64,000 nucleotides of DNA, from the NCBI GenBank assembly GCA_023897205.1, contig JAHWDD010000001.1, positions 7,316,001 to 7,380,000 of the forward strand. Direction: 5' to 3'. Position 1 is the first letter of the stretch. Each line of letters opens with the position of its first letter. The DNA is from Exophiala sp. HKRS030. Taxonomy: Eukaryota > Ascomycota > Eurotiomycetes > Chaetothyriales > Herpotrichiellaceae. The notes beneath the pieces are model-generated. The model was given only the letters and a program-made list of their open reading frames with translations, was not told where the DNA came from and made no database searches. Both the position numbers and the translations under genes were made by a program. Shown here in pieces: positions 10,261 to 21,763 of this stretch.

Positions 10261-10361
10261 GTAAGTGTGCTTTCATACCTGTGTGGATGCACGGGCTCAA
10301 GGGATCATATGATTATTAGCCTTCTCTTGTAAGCCTTCCGTTCCGGGCATCGAGATTCATC

Positions 10362-11707
10362 ATGGACCTTGATCTCGACTTTCCTTCTTTCCCTTTTCCA
10401 CTCTTCTCATCACCACCAAAACCTCACCGTGCCTATCGAGTGTGAGAAGGCCATTAGGAGGATCGAGTGTGAGAAGGCCATTAGGAGGATTGAAACTCCC
10501 TCTAATTCTAGACACAAGATGTCGTCCTCAGAACTAGATGGGCAGCTCCCCAACTACAACTCACTATTTCCCCAGATGAAGAACAGCCCACTAACAGACC
10601 AAATGAACCGAGAAGGAGATATACAACTATTACTCTGCGAGAAATCTACTATCCAGGCGGCTGTCCTTGCCACCCTATTGAGAAGCCATCGTCCAAGAAG
10701 AAAAAGAAGAACAAGCCAGATCAACCATTTCCTCCCGATCGATTTGAGATCAACGAATCCCTATGGCTCGGCCACGCAAGACCGGTCTATACGGAACGAA
10801 GCTCGAGTCAAAGCAGCGGAAGTTCTTCGAGCACCACGAACTCGAACAATACCACCACTCCAACCAGCAATCCGACCAACGCCAAACCATCCGAAGGTTC
10901 CAAATCAACAAAAGCACGCCCTTGGGGCTTGTCTTCCCACAGAATCTTCAATATCAGTTGAATGAGTTTGATGATGAGCGTTTAAGATCAAACGTCTCGA
11001 ATGTTGCTCCAATCTTTACCTCCAATGACATGCAGTGGTGGAAAGTCAAGTATTTTCTCCCGCCAACCATGACTCTGTACGCGCCAGAAGACGAGAGAAG
11101 CGGATCACCCAAATCGACGTCTAGAGGTCCAATTGGTGGGCCACTTCCGACCTCTTTATCGGAAGAAGACGAGGAGGATAAATACGACAAATCTAGACAC
11201 CCCCCGCAAAATCCAACGAATTCTTATCCATTCGCTGTCATCAAATATCCCGGGTGGCAAGGTGTCACTCAGCTTACTGTCAACCTCACGATCTATAATA
11301 TGAAGGAATCAATGCATTACGATACGTCTTCAGCCTCAAACGTCACAGGAGATCTTCGCTCGCGCTGGACGATCAAAAGAGTCGGATGGGCTCGACGGTA
11401 CAATGTAATACCTGTTTCCGGATCGTCCTCCGCTTCATGCTTACAATGGCGTTCTTCGAAAACAATACTCGATATCCCAGATATACAAGATGGATATCCA
11501 AAAGCTAACGGGAATCTGAAGTTGGAGGATGCAGACGCTAAATTGATAGCAGTGTACAAACAACGACGAGATTGGGATGTCATGGGAAATCTTACGGTCT
11601 TCACGGACGAATTGAGGGGTGGAGTCACAATTGAGCTGGTGGTGGCTTCTTGTTTGGCAGTCGTCACATATGAGCGACTTGGTTTTCAGAATGGTTTCGG
11701 CCATTGA
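10362..11707 (+). pseudogene. Spliced unknown gene with a frame change (possible tubby-like C-terminal fold); intactness uncertain
   Basis: ATG at 10362 opens MDLDLDFPSFPFPLF; exon 1 (10362-10439) ends at a GTGTGAG donor. Intron 10440-10511 (TTCTAG acceptor) joins in phase to exon 2, which reads REIYYPGGCPCHP, a Lys run, then a Ser/Thr/Asn-rich linker and PWGLSSHRIFNIS before TGA at 10959. Coding character then continues in a different frame from about 10943 to 11707 (NEFDDERL, WWKVKYFLPP, ..., LIAVYKQRRDWDVMGNL, a hydrophobic strand, stop). No donor/acceptor pair joins the frames convincingly: GTCTAT at 10785 to CCCACAG at 10942 is in phase but removes the coding-like linker. A one-base loss near 10950-10962 would explain it. 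The C-terminal part resembles tubby/LURP-one-like fungal proteins only loosely. The intron holds a 27-bp tandem duplication. Confidence 0.5.
10435..10488 (+). repeat. 27-bp tandem duplication spanning a splice donor
   Basis: Two exact adjacent copies of a 27-bp unit beginning ATCGAGTGTGAGAAGG (10435-10461 and 10462-10488). Each copy carries the same GTGTGAG donor, so the duplication created a second potential 5' splice site 27 bp downstream; use of the second would read through an in-frame TGA. Confidence 0.9.
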
Positions 11708-12040
11708 TTTGACTATCAAGTTAGCCAATTGTCGGGTTCAAATTCAGCTGAAATAGTTATCCTCTAGGTTATCTAAGGTGTTGGAATGGAGTTGAATCGG
11801 CGTCACGAAACAAACTTTACCCCTTCCGAGGCATTGGGTGTTATGCGGTTATACTTCGTCTTTCTTGCAGAAAAAAGGGTTTAACGTCGCGAATGAAATG
11901 CATATGACAACACACAATCTCGTAAAATTGTCCAAGTCAAATCCTCGTTTTCGATACCTGACGATCTGAAGAGAAGTGGAAAATGTCTCATTCTTGCCTG
12001 GACCATTAAATCCAGCCCAAAACGTCCATAGAGTCGCGAA
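11708..12040. other. Intergenic
   Basis: Downstream of the unknown gene and of the candidate small membrane protein (convergent). Nothing recognised. Confidence 0.4.
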
Positions 12041-12378
12041 TCACACTTCTTGGACACTGCCCTGCCCCTCAGGCACCCCGTCTTCTTGTGAGCAAGTGAG
12101 AATCCAGACCGAGACCAAAATCCCCAGACATATCCCTGCAACAGATCCACGTACACGGAGGCTGAGTACTGGAAACGAGGCTTCCAGCGTCTAGTACCCT
12201 GGCTCCTCTGGAATCCTGCTTCACAATACGATTGTCTGCCTTATGAGATATCCAGGCGGGTGTAGAAAACCATGTGCGATGTTCAACACATTCACTATTT
12301 CCCTCACATAAAACTCACATCCCGTCGCCGCAATCCTGCGTACATGCCCCAGAGTACTCCAGAATGCTGGTCCGCCAT
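12041..12378 (-). CDS. Candidate small single-pass membrane protein, two exons
   Basis: ATG 12378..12376 opens MADQHSGVLWGMYAGLRRRD; exon 1 is 12378..12319. A GTGAGT donor at 12318 and a TACTAG acceptor at 12192-12191 define a 128-bp intron, and exon 2 (12190..12041) continues in the same phase to TGA, giving 69 residues. Exon 2 encodes one clear hydrophobic span (SVAGICLGILVSVWILTCSQ) flanked by Arg residues before and acidic residues after, consistent with one transmembrane helix with its C-terminus in a lumen by the positive-inside rule. An in-frame TAG lies upstream of the ATG. No family recognised; it is too short for a standard gene caller, and RNA evidence would decide. Confidence 0.38.
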
Positions 12379-13760
12379 CTCCTTCTCGATCCTCCCACTC
12401 CTTCCTCGTGCCCTCCTCTATCCGCCTTCCGCCCGACCCTCCCCTTGGAGGTCCGGGAGCCCCGGATCCATCGTGCACGTGGCCCTGATAACTAAAGTAG
12501 CCAAGTACACGCAGAAAGTCTCCGTGCCATTCGATGAAATTCTACTTCATGAGGTAAAAGTCCTCCGAACAAGCATTGAGTGGCAAGTCCTTCCATGAGA
12601 GCAGTAGGACGATCAAAGCGTAAGGCATCCCACGCACGTTGTCCTGTTCAATGGATGGTACTTGGACCAATGGAAACAAGATTCATAACTAAATCTCTTC
12701 CGTTCACGAAAGCCAGTCAAGAGACAGATTCCTCGTCGTAGCATAACGGAGAACCTTCAATGTTCGCCTCGGGAGCGCTAACTCCCTAGAAGGCCAACTG
12801 TGTCCGACCTGATATCTCGGATGTAGATGTCAGGATCTCACGTGTCGGGAGAGTCTTGCATCAGCCTGTGCTGTCAGTCAGGTCTGTTACTCAGTGCTCA
12901 CTCAGCGTGCTGCGGTGTCGTGCGCCACATGTTGCTCGGCTCGGAGATGGCTCAGCTCAGCTCAGCTCCCCGCTCATGTCATCTCAGCTTCGCTTCTGCG
13001 TAGGCAGTGGGCACACCACGTGCATGTGCCTGCGAAGCGGTGCAGAATGCAGAATGCAGGCCGTAGGTTGCAGGTTGATTTCGGTGAAGGGTGGGATGTA
13101 GGTGGACGTCTGGACGCATGTCGTGTACATTGCTTGCTATTATGCCGAGCCGAGCTTGTTTATGTCGTTGATTAGAATTAGCTTGTGATGGGAGGACTTG
13201 ACCACTAGGAAATCTGCACGTTGAGATTTCCGAGTGACATTTGACACAGGACCCGGTCTGCTGGGTGTAGCAAGAGACGTTTGGAGTGTAGTGTACCGGC
13301 CTGACCTTTGGCTATGAGATGGTTGGAACAGGCCGAATTTCACTGGCTGGCTGGCTGAGAGTAAAAGATGGAATGCTGCAAGACTTCATCGGAGATCCAG
13401 CCTTGTGTGTATTCAATGGCCAGTTTGTTCATGCAGAGGCATCAACTGTTTCGTAACGGAGAGTTGAGCATGAACTGGTGAAACAAGATAAGAGCAGTCG
13501 ATCCATTTCGTATGCTCCTGGGATGCAATCAACAATGTGGTACGAAAGTGAAACCGTATGAATACATATATCATGGACCTGAATCCCTGTATGATCGCTA
13601 TATCAAGACGATAACCAAATGAATTTATCCCTACCATCTTCTCTGGTGCTCTGTCAATGCCCGTACCCTGAACTCCATCGCCATGCACTGTACATATAGA
13701 CATATCATTGGGTAATGATTTTACAACTTTTAGAGTCCTCACAAGACTTCAGCATCATGA
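12379..13760. other. Intergenic with GCTCA-rich low complexity
   Basis: No gene recognised on either strand. Around 12880-12975 the sequence is a run of CTCAG/GCTCA-type words, and 13040-13075 has short GCAGAATGCAGG repetition. About 13330-13760 probably includes the 3' leader of the PDI-like gene. Confidence 0.4.
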
Positions 13761-16055
13761 TCAATCCGCCTTCCCGTTACTGGTACCCAAGAGTCCCTCC
13801 TTTCCATCTAGATGGAAGAAGCCGCTACTATTCCTGCTGAGACTTCGCTTGATAGTGGTTCCATTTCTCAGGATAGAGATGAGAGTAATTACAGCGATGA
13901 TCAACAACGCCGCGGAGAGGTAAGGATGATAAGTCCCAAAGTTGCGGATTTGGAAGAAAATGTTCTCAAACGTGCCAATGGTAGATTTGGGTGTGAGCTT
14001 GGGTGGATTCGCCACGATTCGTCCAAGCGTTTCGAGGATTGAAGTACGTGATGGTACGATGAATGCTCCCGAGTCGGTCTGGTCCCAATAACGACGGTTC
14101 TAGAAGACATTAGTTTTTGGTTCGCTTCAAAATAAATTCTCAGGTCTCACCTCTTCATCGTTGATAATGACTCTTTCGCCTTTGGAAACATCAATGCCAT
14201 AGGTTGATCGGAGCCATCTCTCCCAGAAAACACCATCCACCCATGCAAAACCTACCCCTTTGCGGAAGTTTTCTTCAGTAATACTGATGACTCGACTCTT
14301 CGCTTGCCTCAGAGCACGCTGGTCATTTCTGTCCTCGGCCTCCTCTATTCGTAGTTGCTTTGAATCCCGAAGTTCTTGTCGTTCCAACTGGAATGCCTGG
14401 GTCTGTTTGTCCATCCATTCAAGAGCGGCATTCTTCAATTCGCGTTTACTCTGAAGGAATTCATCGGGTCGTTCGCGCGACAAGATGCCGAGAACAACAT
14501 ACTTTCTGGTCATAATGTCCTTGGCATTGGCTGCGGTTAATTCGGGGACAATAGGAAGCCATACTGATTGAACCCAGCTCAAGACTTTTCGGAAGTCTCT
14601 CATGTCCTTTGGTGCAAGAGCATTGTAATAGTTAGGTCGTCCATCTCGAGACACAAGCAATCTTGGCCATGTTGAGATCTTAAACCGGTTGGCGAGTATT
14701 TGGGAGTCTGTCTTGACGATCTTTGCGTGTCCGATAAGGCTCAAGGTCAAACGATCGAGGGCGGCGAAGTCTTCCGAGGTTGTGGCATGGTCAAAAAAAT
14801 ATGTGAAGATGACCTCTTCAGTCTCCTCCATCTCTTTGAAGGCAGCAGCGTCCACGTACTTGACGTCACTGTCTAGAGCCTTCTTCGCAAAGGAAAGAAG
14901 ATCTCCTAGCCCGCGAAGACCTTCATATTCGACACGCTCTCCGCCACGGAAAAAGTAAATTGTCGGGTATGCGTTAACTTTGGCGTCCTTACAGAGCCTC
15001 GAGTTTTGGTCGCAATTGACTTCTCCGATGTTGAGTTGGCCGTGCATTTCCTTCGCCATCTCAGCCCATGTCGGAGCGAGATGCTGGCAATGCGTACACC
15101 AGGGGCGTAGAACTTGATGAACCACGAATCTTGTGAGTTGGTCACAAGCCTCTGAAAAGTCTCTGCAGTTAAAGGTACCGAGACTCCGTTCGGATTGGGA
15201 CCTGGACCAGTCTTGGAACTTAACATACTTCCACCCTCGATAGTCTTGACTGGTAAAAGGCCAGAAGAAGTGGAGGTTGCTAATTTGGCGGCTTCTTGGT
15301 TATGTTTTTCTCCCGCTGCGGCACCCGCGGCAGGATCCTTGTCTTTCGCCAGAGGCTTCTCTGGTGATAAAGCATGGTCCGACCCCTTGGCTCCAGCTTC
15401 TGGGATTTTAACACCACCTTTGGGACGGGAACCAGGTTTACTCTGCTCCAGCTTTTCTTCCACATAATTGCTAAAGGCCTGCATACTCCTTTGTCCAGAG
15501 TACTTCTCGACCAATTCGCCATCTTTGAACAATAAAAATGTGGGCCATGCCTTCACACCATTCTTCTCACACACATCCCCGAAGGCAACACAATTTAACT
15601 CGGCAAAGTGGAAATTATAGTAACCATGGAAACTGTTGGGAGAGGACAAGTCGGGCTGGCCACTCTTGGTCAGGCCTTCAAGGGGTCAGACGTTACGTAG
15701 AACTCATATAGCGTCTGCCAGTAAGGGGCCACCGCTTTGCAGTGACCACAGTAGGGTGAATAATGCTTCACCCACCTGCGAGTATCAGTACACATTGCAT
15801 CAAACTTGTTCGGTGCGTATTACCAGTAGCCGTCTTTTATTGTCTTTTGAAATTCATCCCTTGTATGTCTTTCATCGGAGGTACTTTAATGCCATTGAAA
15901 ATTGTATAATCGACAGCCTCTCCGCCTTTCGCCGGGGTTTCTCCAGAAATGGCTTCTCGGGCTAGACCAGCACCTGTTCTATCGTTGCCAGGAGGGGCTG
16001 CGGTGGCGGAAGAGATGGTGGCAACCAGTGTCCAGAAGAGAAGGGAGGGCCGCAT
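13761..16055 (-). CDS. ER thioredoxin/PDI-like membrane protein (Eps1/TMX-like), with three one-base frame breaks
   Basis: Exons 16055..15824, 15775..14151 and 14099..13761. Order: signal peptide (MRPSLLFWTLVATISSATA); first thioredoxin domain with YSPYCGHCK (CGHC active site); LNCVAFGDVC...AWPTFLLFKDGE; a Lys/Pro/Ala linker; second thioredoxin domain with WCTHCQHLAPTW and CDQNSRLCKD...AYPTIYFFRGGERVEYEG; a coiled region; third exon with one membrane helix (AALLIIAVITLISIL) and a short Lys/Arg-rich tail. Introns 15823-15776 and 14150-14100 have good motifs. The reading frame is lost at three places: about 15845 (AAAA run), about 15680 (CCCC/GG) and about 15101 (CCCC, right at the second active site). 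Each is repaired by one extra base, so either the gene is decaying or the assembly dropped bases. Intact members fold secretory disulphide proteins. Confidence 0.75.
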
Positions 16056-16870
16056 GCTGGCGGTGGGAGGAGAGTTGAACCAGAAAAACAGAGGTCGAAA
16101 GGGTTGCTTATCGAGAACGAGGAGCGTTGAAGATAGGTGGTTTGATTCGCTTTCAACGTAATGCGACTATTGATCCTTGAGCATCACAGCAAAGTGCGCC
16201 AGGTAGAAACAGCACGCACAACGCACAACGAGAGACACAAACAAGTTATAGGGATTCGGAAACGAGTGCTCTCAACAAAAGGACATGACAATGTTTAAGG
16301 GTCAATGAAGATGGCCTGCCCAGAAAACTGCGTACGGGGTTCGCGATCTGCAACGCAACTCATTGACCTTGGCGTTAGGGAGTGAGCAGCAATAGATTAC
16401 TAACCGAAATAGGTTGGGGTAGTCACGGCGGGCTATATGATCTTTGAAGCGCACCAACAAAAGGGCCGAGTGTTAGGTAGTTCGCGCAACCCCTTTGCAA
16501 GTCTTTTAGCTGTACACTGGCCGTAGGACAGTCATCAAGGATGCCAAGACTTATGACGCCACCGGCTTTTCATTAAGGCAAACCTGCCCCGTTAGGTGCT
16601 GTGGTGCTTCCCTCGAGGCTCTTTTGAAATCGGTGGCAGGCGGAGGGACCGCCGAAAGAGTGGGAAAGACTGACGCTGTCTGCGCCACTTCTTGCTCCAA
16701 TCCCAGCTCCCGATTCTCTCTGCACTTCTGCCATATCAGTCGTCACCAGCATCTCCATCCTTTTACTCACCACATCCCAGTAGCACTCTCACGAAGGGAC
16801 TACATCTCTGAAGTCGATTGCTTCACGGTGATTTCTGACCTTTCTCGTCATCAGACGCAAAGTTCTCAAT
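16056..16870. other. Divergent intergenic region (PDI-like and NPC2)
   Basis: Shared promoter region of two secretory-pathway genes transcribed away from each other. No further gene seen. Confidence 0.45.
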
Positions 16871-17531
16871 ATGAAGGTCCCTTCCGTCCTACTCACTCTT
16901 CTAGCCGCCACCGCCGTCTCCTCCAGATCTCTCTTCGGAAGCAGTCAGAATACTTTAGTGGACGATCCCAAGTTCTCCGTTCCTGGCAAGAACCCTCTGA
17001 ACGTACGAGTTCTCTGTTACCATGAAATGGTCCCATCGCTGATGTGCCTAGTTCTGTTCTGATCCCAAGGACTACATCCTAACCGTCGATTTCGTTGATC
17101 TGATCCCCAACCCTCCCGTTCCGTGCGTATCTCACATTCAACATGATTGTCTTTGTCCTGACTCTCTACAGTGGTGAGAAGCTTCAAATCGTCGCCAATG
17201 GCACCTTCTCCAAGGATATCGATCCAGGCGCTACTGTCTTTCTGCAAGTAAAATATGGTTTGATTACCTTGATCAAACAAGAGGCCGATCTATGCGACAA
17301 TCTACCTCAAATAGATCTCTCGTGTCCCATCAAAGAAGGAGTTCTGTCAATAGTCAAAGAAGTCGATATTCCCAAGCAGGTGGTGAGTCTAGTTGGAAAT
17401 TCACAACTCAATTCAAAACCAGCTAATCCGTATAGCCTCCCGGAAAGTACACTGTTCTCGCTGACGTCAACACTGTCGATAAGGAGAAGGTTACCTGTAT
17501 GGAGAGCACGGTCGTCTTCTCTCGGTCGTGA
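16871..17531 (+). CDS. NPC2: NPC2-like phosphatidylglycerol/phosphatidylinositol transfer protein (ML domain)
   Basis: Four exons: 16871-17002, 17052-17122, 17172-17382, 17436-17531; 169 residues. A signal peptide (MKVPSVLLTLLAATAVSSR) is followed by the ML/MD-2 beta-sandwich: KNPLNFCSDPKDYIL, VDLIPNPPVPGEKLQIVANG, GATVFLQVKYGLITL, DLCDNLPQIDLSCPIKEG, then PPGKYTVLADV and KVTCMEST. The Cys positions match the three disulphides expected in the family, and the length fits fungal members (about 165-175). All four exons join in phase; introns are 49, 49 and 53 bp. Known function: binding sterols or phospholipids inside the vacuole/lysosome lumen and passing them on. Exon 4 is invisible without splicing. 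Lies head to head with the PDI-like gene. Confidence 0.93.
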
Positions 17532-17835
17532 TGGAGACTGGTCAAATGATTGCAAAAGTAATATAGCAATTATGGCATTCAAATCTGTTTATCTTGTCAA
17601 CTGAAGTTTCGAGCTTGGCGGGGCGTCCTTGGTGATGGGTCGGCATGTTGGATTCGTCCTCGTTTTGCAATAGTCATAATTTCCAGCAATGCTATCGACG
17701 TTGATCGAGACGTCACAAATCCACTGCTAGGTCGAACCTACTTTGATGAGAATTCGTGGTTGTGTAGCTGTATCTCAACTAGGTTTGGCCTAAACTAGGT
17801 TTGGCCTATGTGCACGATGAAGTCGACTAAAACAC
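17532..17835. other. Convergent intergenic gap
   Basis: Between the ends of NPC2 (+) and the MFS gene (-). An 18-bp stretch around 17780-17805 repeats the word AACTAGGTTTGGCCTA twice in tandem; nothing else seen. Confidence 0.5.
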
Positions 17836-19445
17836 CTATGAAGTGTGGAAGCCAAGGCCACCACTCCTGACCCTCAATCTCTTCCCAAACAACTGCAAGC
17901 CGATAATCAAGAAGAAAGCAAAGGCACAAATCGCCGCCTGAATCCCGAAGCTCACTTTAGTCCCCTGAGCCTGAGCCCAAGTGACTTGAAAGTAACTGAT
18001 GATGAACCCACCCGTCGTACGACAGAAGTTGATCCACGATGAAACTTCACCTGAAGCCTCAGGATAGCTGTCCAGATTATACGCATTCAGGCCCACAGTC
18101 GTGATCATGATGCCAAAGACATACAGGCCCCAGAACAGCGACGTCACCATATAATGATATCCTTCCTCCAGGGCAAACCCCAACCCGACAAGCCCAGCCA
18201 GCATAAACGGCGTTGATACCCACATGGCCCACAGACGCACTTCAGGCTCGAACTTGCCAGCATGGGTATGGATATAGCGCGCGGCGATGAAGTCGTGCAG
18301 CCAATGACCCGTCATCTCGCCCAGCAACGCGCCCACAATGGGAGTGAAGTAGAAGAAGCCAATCTGTTTCGGGCCGAAGTTGTACAACGGCGTCAGGAAG
18401 ATGGCTAGCGTTGTGTTGATGCCCACCACCCATGCGAAGGTCAGCAGGTAGTAGAAACACGAGATGAAGACGGTGGGCTTGAGGGCTACTTTGATCGGTC
18501 GCATCAGTGCTTGCCCGAGCGTGTTGCGCAGGTTGCGCGATTTGTACTGCGAAATGCCCAGGAGACGCGAGATTCGAGTTCCTCGGGCAGGTTGTGATGG
18601 TGCTGGGATTCGGCGGTCGTAGTATGTTTCATCCACGAAGAGGATGACAAGGACCAGGACGAGGCCGGTCTAGGAGGGGAGTATCGTTAGCGCATTCCAG
18701 AAAAAGAAGCGTATGCCATGAAGGAGGGAAATCAACGGCTTACCTCTGCTACATAGACCCAGAAAGGGATTTGCCATGACTGTGTGCTGATGATGAATGC
18801 TGCGAACAATGGTCCGAAGTATGGCGAGAGGATGATGAATGATGACCATACGTTGATCTTCCTGGCCCGTTCGTGGAAGAAGAACATGTCGTAGATGAAC
18901 ATCAAGCCACCACCCTGAGAGACCGTGCTGAAGAACCCATTGAGAATTCGAGCAGCCATGAAAGACTCGAAGCTCTGTGCCGCAGCACACCAGATGGCGG
19001 TGGCTGTTGCGAAGACCAAGAAGTAGAAGAGGACAGGTAGACGGCCGAAGTAGGCTGATAGAGCGACGACCACGACGCCACCAGCTCCCAGCATGAAAAC
19101 GTTGCCGACCTGGCTGTGGTTGACGTGGTCGGGGGTCATGTTCCAGATGGCGGCTTGTGGAAGGAGAGTGACGGCTCCGGTCGCACTGCCATAGTCTGGA
19201 AGGAAGGCCGACAAAGATATGATGATCAGGATGAGGTGTTTCTTGAACCACGTCCAATTCAACGGGTCGTTTGGGTCCGAGGAAGGTTGAGGGAGGAGAA
19301 TAGTGTGGCCGTCTCGAGCTCGCTTGAGATTGGCATGCTGTGGGTCGCTTGCGTCAATCACATATCCTTGAGCGTTCTCGAACTCGTGAAGTTGTGTAAC
19401 GTTTTCCTCGCTCTGCTGATCGCCTCGCTCTTTGTCCTCAGTCAT
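17836..19445 (-). CDS. Major facilitator superfamily transporter, 12 TM (DHA1-like)
   Basis: Two exons, 19445..18744 and 18669..17836, 511 residues; the 74-bp intron has donor GTAAGC and acceptor TCCTAG. A hydrophilic N-terminus ends in DPNDPLNWTWFKKH, the loop that precedes TM1 in the large fungal drug:H+ antiporter group. TM1-6 lie in exon 1, with GRLPVLF as the loop 2-3 signature variant and ARILNGFFSTVSQGGG for TM4; the central loop carries the RRIPAP and SRLLGIS stretch; TM7-12 are in exon 2. Plasma-membrane export or uptake coupled to protons is expected. The substrate cannot be told from sequence; no biosynthetic gene is adjacent. The frame is open upstream only through a TTG codon, so the ATG at 19445 is the start. 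Confidence 0.9.
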
Positions 19446-20449
19446 ATTTGCAAGGTGTTTTCTCTCCAGGTTTCGGATTAAATTATCAGCTATGCGATGC
19501 TGAAGTAAGCTCTTCTGATTGCCTTGTCGTGGCAATATAGAAATGTTAACCCAGATTGGTAGTCAGAAGCACTGCCTCCAGAGGACGTGGATCCTTGACA
19601 TATTTATCTATATCTTGTGCCCAACTCCAGTCCAGCGCTGGAGATCTACTCCATACCCCAGGTACTTCTGCTCGATAGTGTTGGATCTGGGCGCGAGCAG
19701 GATAGATCTCGGAAATTACCCCAAGTTGAAGAGAAGGACTGACATGCGGATCCCCGCGAATCTTGTGCTCAGCACTGGAGTGGTGGGCCCATTCTCCATC
19801 GTAAATGTATCCACCCGATCCACGGAGAAGGTCCTTGTGCCTTTTACATCATCGAATCGATTTCATGGAACAGAGTTGAGGGGCTTCGTTGTGCCGTCCC
19901 TGCTTGAGTAAGAATTATCAAGCATTTTCCATTCTTGAACGAGGCTTTCCATCTGAGATCTGTTCTCAGGGAAAGTAACATTCTGCATTGTCGCCTTCTA
20001 GGCTCAGTTGCTGGATATCTGAAATCTGTTTTCTGGACAAAAGGTACCTCGCCTTCCAAATGATCTTAGGTTCTCGAATGAATTTTTCCAGTACGTGAAT
20101 TCTTTACCTTGACTGAGAGCAAGCCCTCACGCTGTTAGGCCTGGCCGTCTCTATGAAGGACAGTATGTAATTGATGATGGGGGATGTGGGGAAGCTGGGG
20201 TGCTGTTACCCGAAACTTTTCGCCATCTGGTGCGGAGTTCCTGTGCGATACCCGGACGGGCAGTGTGGCAACCGGCAATCAACCTCCCGTAGAATCGTCG
20301 GATTACTATATCGACGTAATGTGGAGGACGGTCTGGAATCACTTGACCGCGCAAGGAAACATCAAGCTGTTCCTGTCCTCATTCGACATACCGACAAAGC
20401 ATGCATCTCCTAGGCACTGTCGAATAGAATTGGTCATGATTATTTATCC
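19446..20449. other. Intergenic
   Basis: No gene supported. A plus-strand open stretch at 20184-20456 (ending FDIPTKHASPRHCRIELVM) has some coding character but overlaps the better-supported minus-strand exon structure at its right end. Confidence 0.35.
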
Positions 20450-20905
20450 AGAGTAAAGTAGTTTCTTTGTCGCCAATCCCCTGCATGGAAGAAAGGTCGA
20501 ATACGTTATCAGGGCTTCGCAGAGACTCACCTGCTTAATACCGTCAAGATCTTCACTGTATCGCTTTCTTTGATTAGCCGGAGCTCAAAGCTCGGAGACA
20601 CCAGAACATGTTGCTCTCCTATCACCACGTTTCGGCGCTGTGTACCAGGGTTACAAATGATCTCCATACCATCATATCCTGCTCGAGTACACCAGAAATC
20701 ACCGAGATGGTAGGAAGCTTGCACAGCACATTATCATGAAAGCTCATGGACGACCAAAGTGAACTACGCTTGTTCCGATTTTCAGGCCATTGTACGCTCG
20801 TGTCCCGGTGAGAAATTGATTGCAGGCTGATGGTGACGGAAAATGAGTGTAGTTGCCTCCTTCGAGTGGAACTTCCAGAAGCTGGCGGCTTTAGTCAAGC
20901 TCTAT
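20450..20905 (-). pseudogene. Remnant or partial gene, unknown family
   Basis: On the minus strand, an exon-like stretch about 20720..20532 reads YHLGDFWCTRAGYDGMEI...QHVLVSPSFELRLIKES and ends at a GTGAGT donor; a 50-bp intron with a strong acceptor (TTTCTTCCATGCAG) leads in phase to a short last exon that stops at about 20450. Upstream, 20905..20757 reads LLEVPLEGGNYTHFPSPSAC... and then hits TGA. The two blocks look like one protein but I cannot join them: the only nearby donors give the wrong phase. No start codon is seen. Probably a decaying gene; an unseen intron is the alternative. Confidence 0.35.
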
Positions 20906-21763
20906 CGTGCTTGTTGTGCGATGTTACACAGACAAATCAATTCCCCATCTTCAGTTGTAGCAGCCGGTTGATCAAATAACAGACTGCATTGTGTCTTCGT
21001 AATGGTTCATTTCGGTCGACAAGACCGACAATAAGCGTTGCTTGGTGTTTCAATTGTGACCGTTGTGTTCTTCGACGGTGCACTTCGGCATGATTTTGCG
21101 ACTTACAGGTCATGCTCGTCGTCGACTGTAGGGGACTGATCATCGATATATTAGTGTATAGATGAAAGAGATATAAGAAACTGAATTGCTCCGTAGATCG
21201 CAGAAGTTGAATCAAGTGTGGCGTAGGTGGACTTCAGGGCGAATAAAGGCTTGGCGCCAGGCTCCTTCTCCTACTCTTGAGTCTTGAGGTTGACGAAGGA
21301 TCCTACACGGATCAGTACTATCAGAAGCTATCAACATAGTGCGCTGCTAAATCCACGAGGCCAAACATCCATCGCCTGAGTCGCCTCTGAACCAACTTGC
21401 AACTTCAGCCGTTTGTAACGGTTCAAGCGTACTAAAATCGCGGCTGGGGCGGACGTATCAAAAATACCCCTCGAATGTTGACCGCGAAAATCTGAACAGT
21501 TACAGGACTTCAAACTACCTCCAAGCTGTCTTAGATGTGGTTCTTACTGCACAACCTGACTCTGTGAGCGGTGTAACCCTCAATGATATCTCCTATATGG
21601 TGGACAGTTTACATTGGAAGCAAGTCAACGTGCCGGGATGACTTACGCCGGAAAGGTTTGAGAAGTACTTAGACTTTAAATCTGACTCTTAATATACGAG
21701 TTCCAGGCCAATTAGCATACCAGTGAAGTAGCTGTACTTCAGCTGCGATCAGAATCACCAAAC
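20906..21763. other. Intergenic
   Basis: Minus-strand stretch 21110-20937 has weak coding character (RNEPLRRHNAVCYLINRLLQ) with a GTAAGT donor at 21106, and may belong to the same broken gene. Otherwise nothing; the last 150 bp are AT-rich and act as the amidohydrolase promoter. Confidence 0.35.

Noticed and set aside
15631..15694. Intron GTAACG...CCAACAG in the ER thioredoxin gene
   Set aside because: Signals are attractive but the phase is wrong by one base and the removed part fits the domain, so a frame break is preferred.
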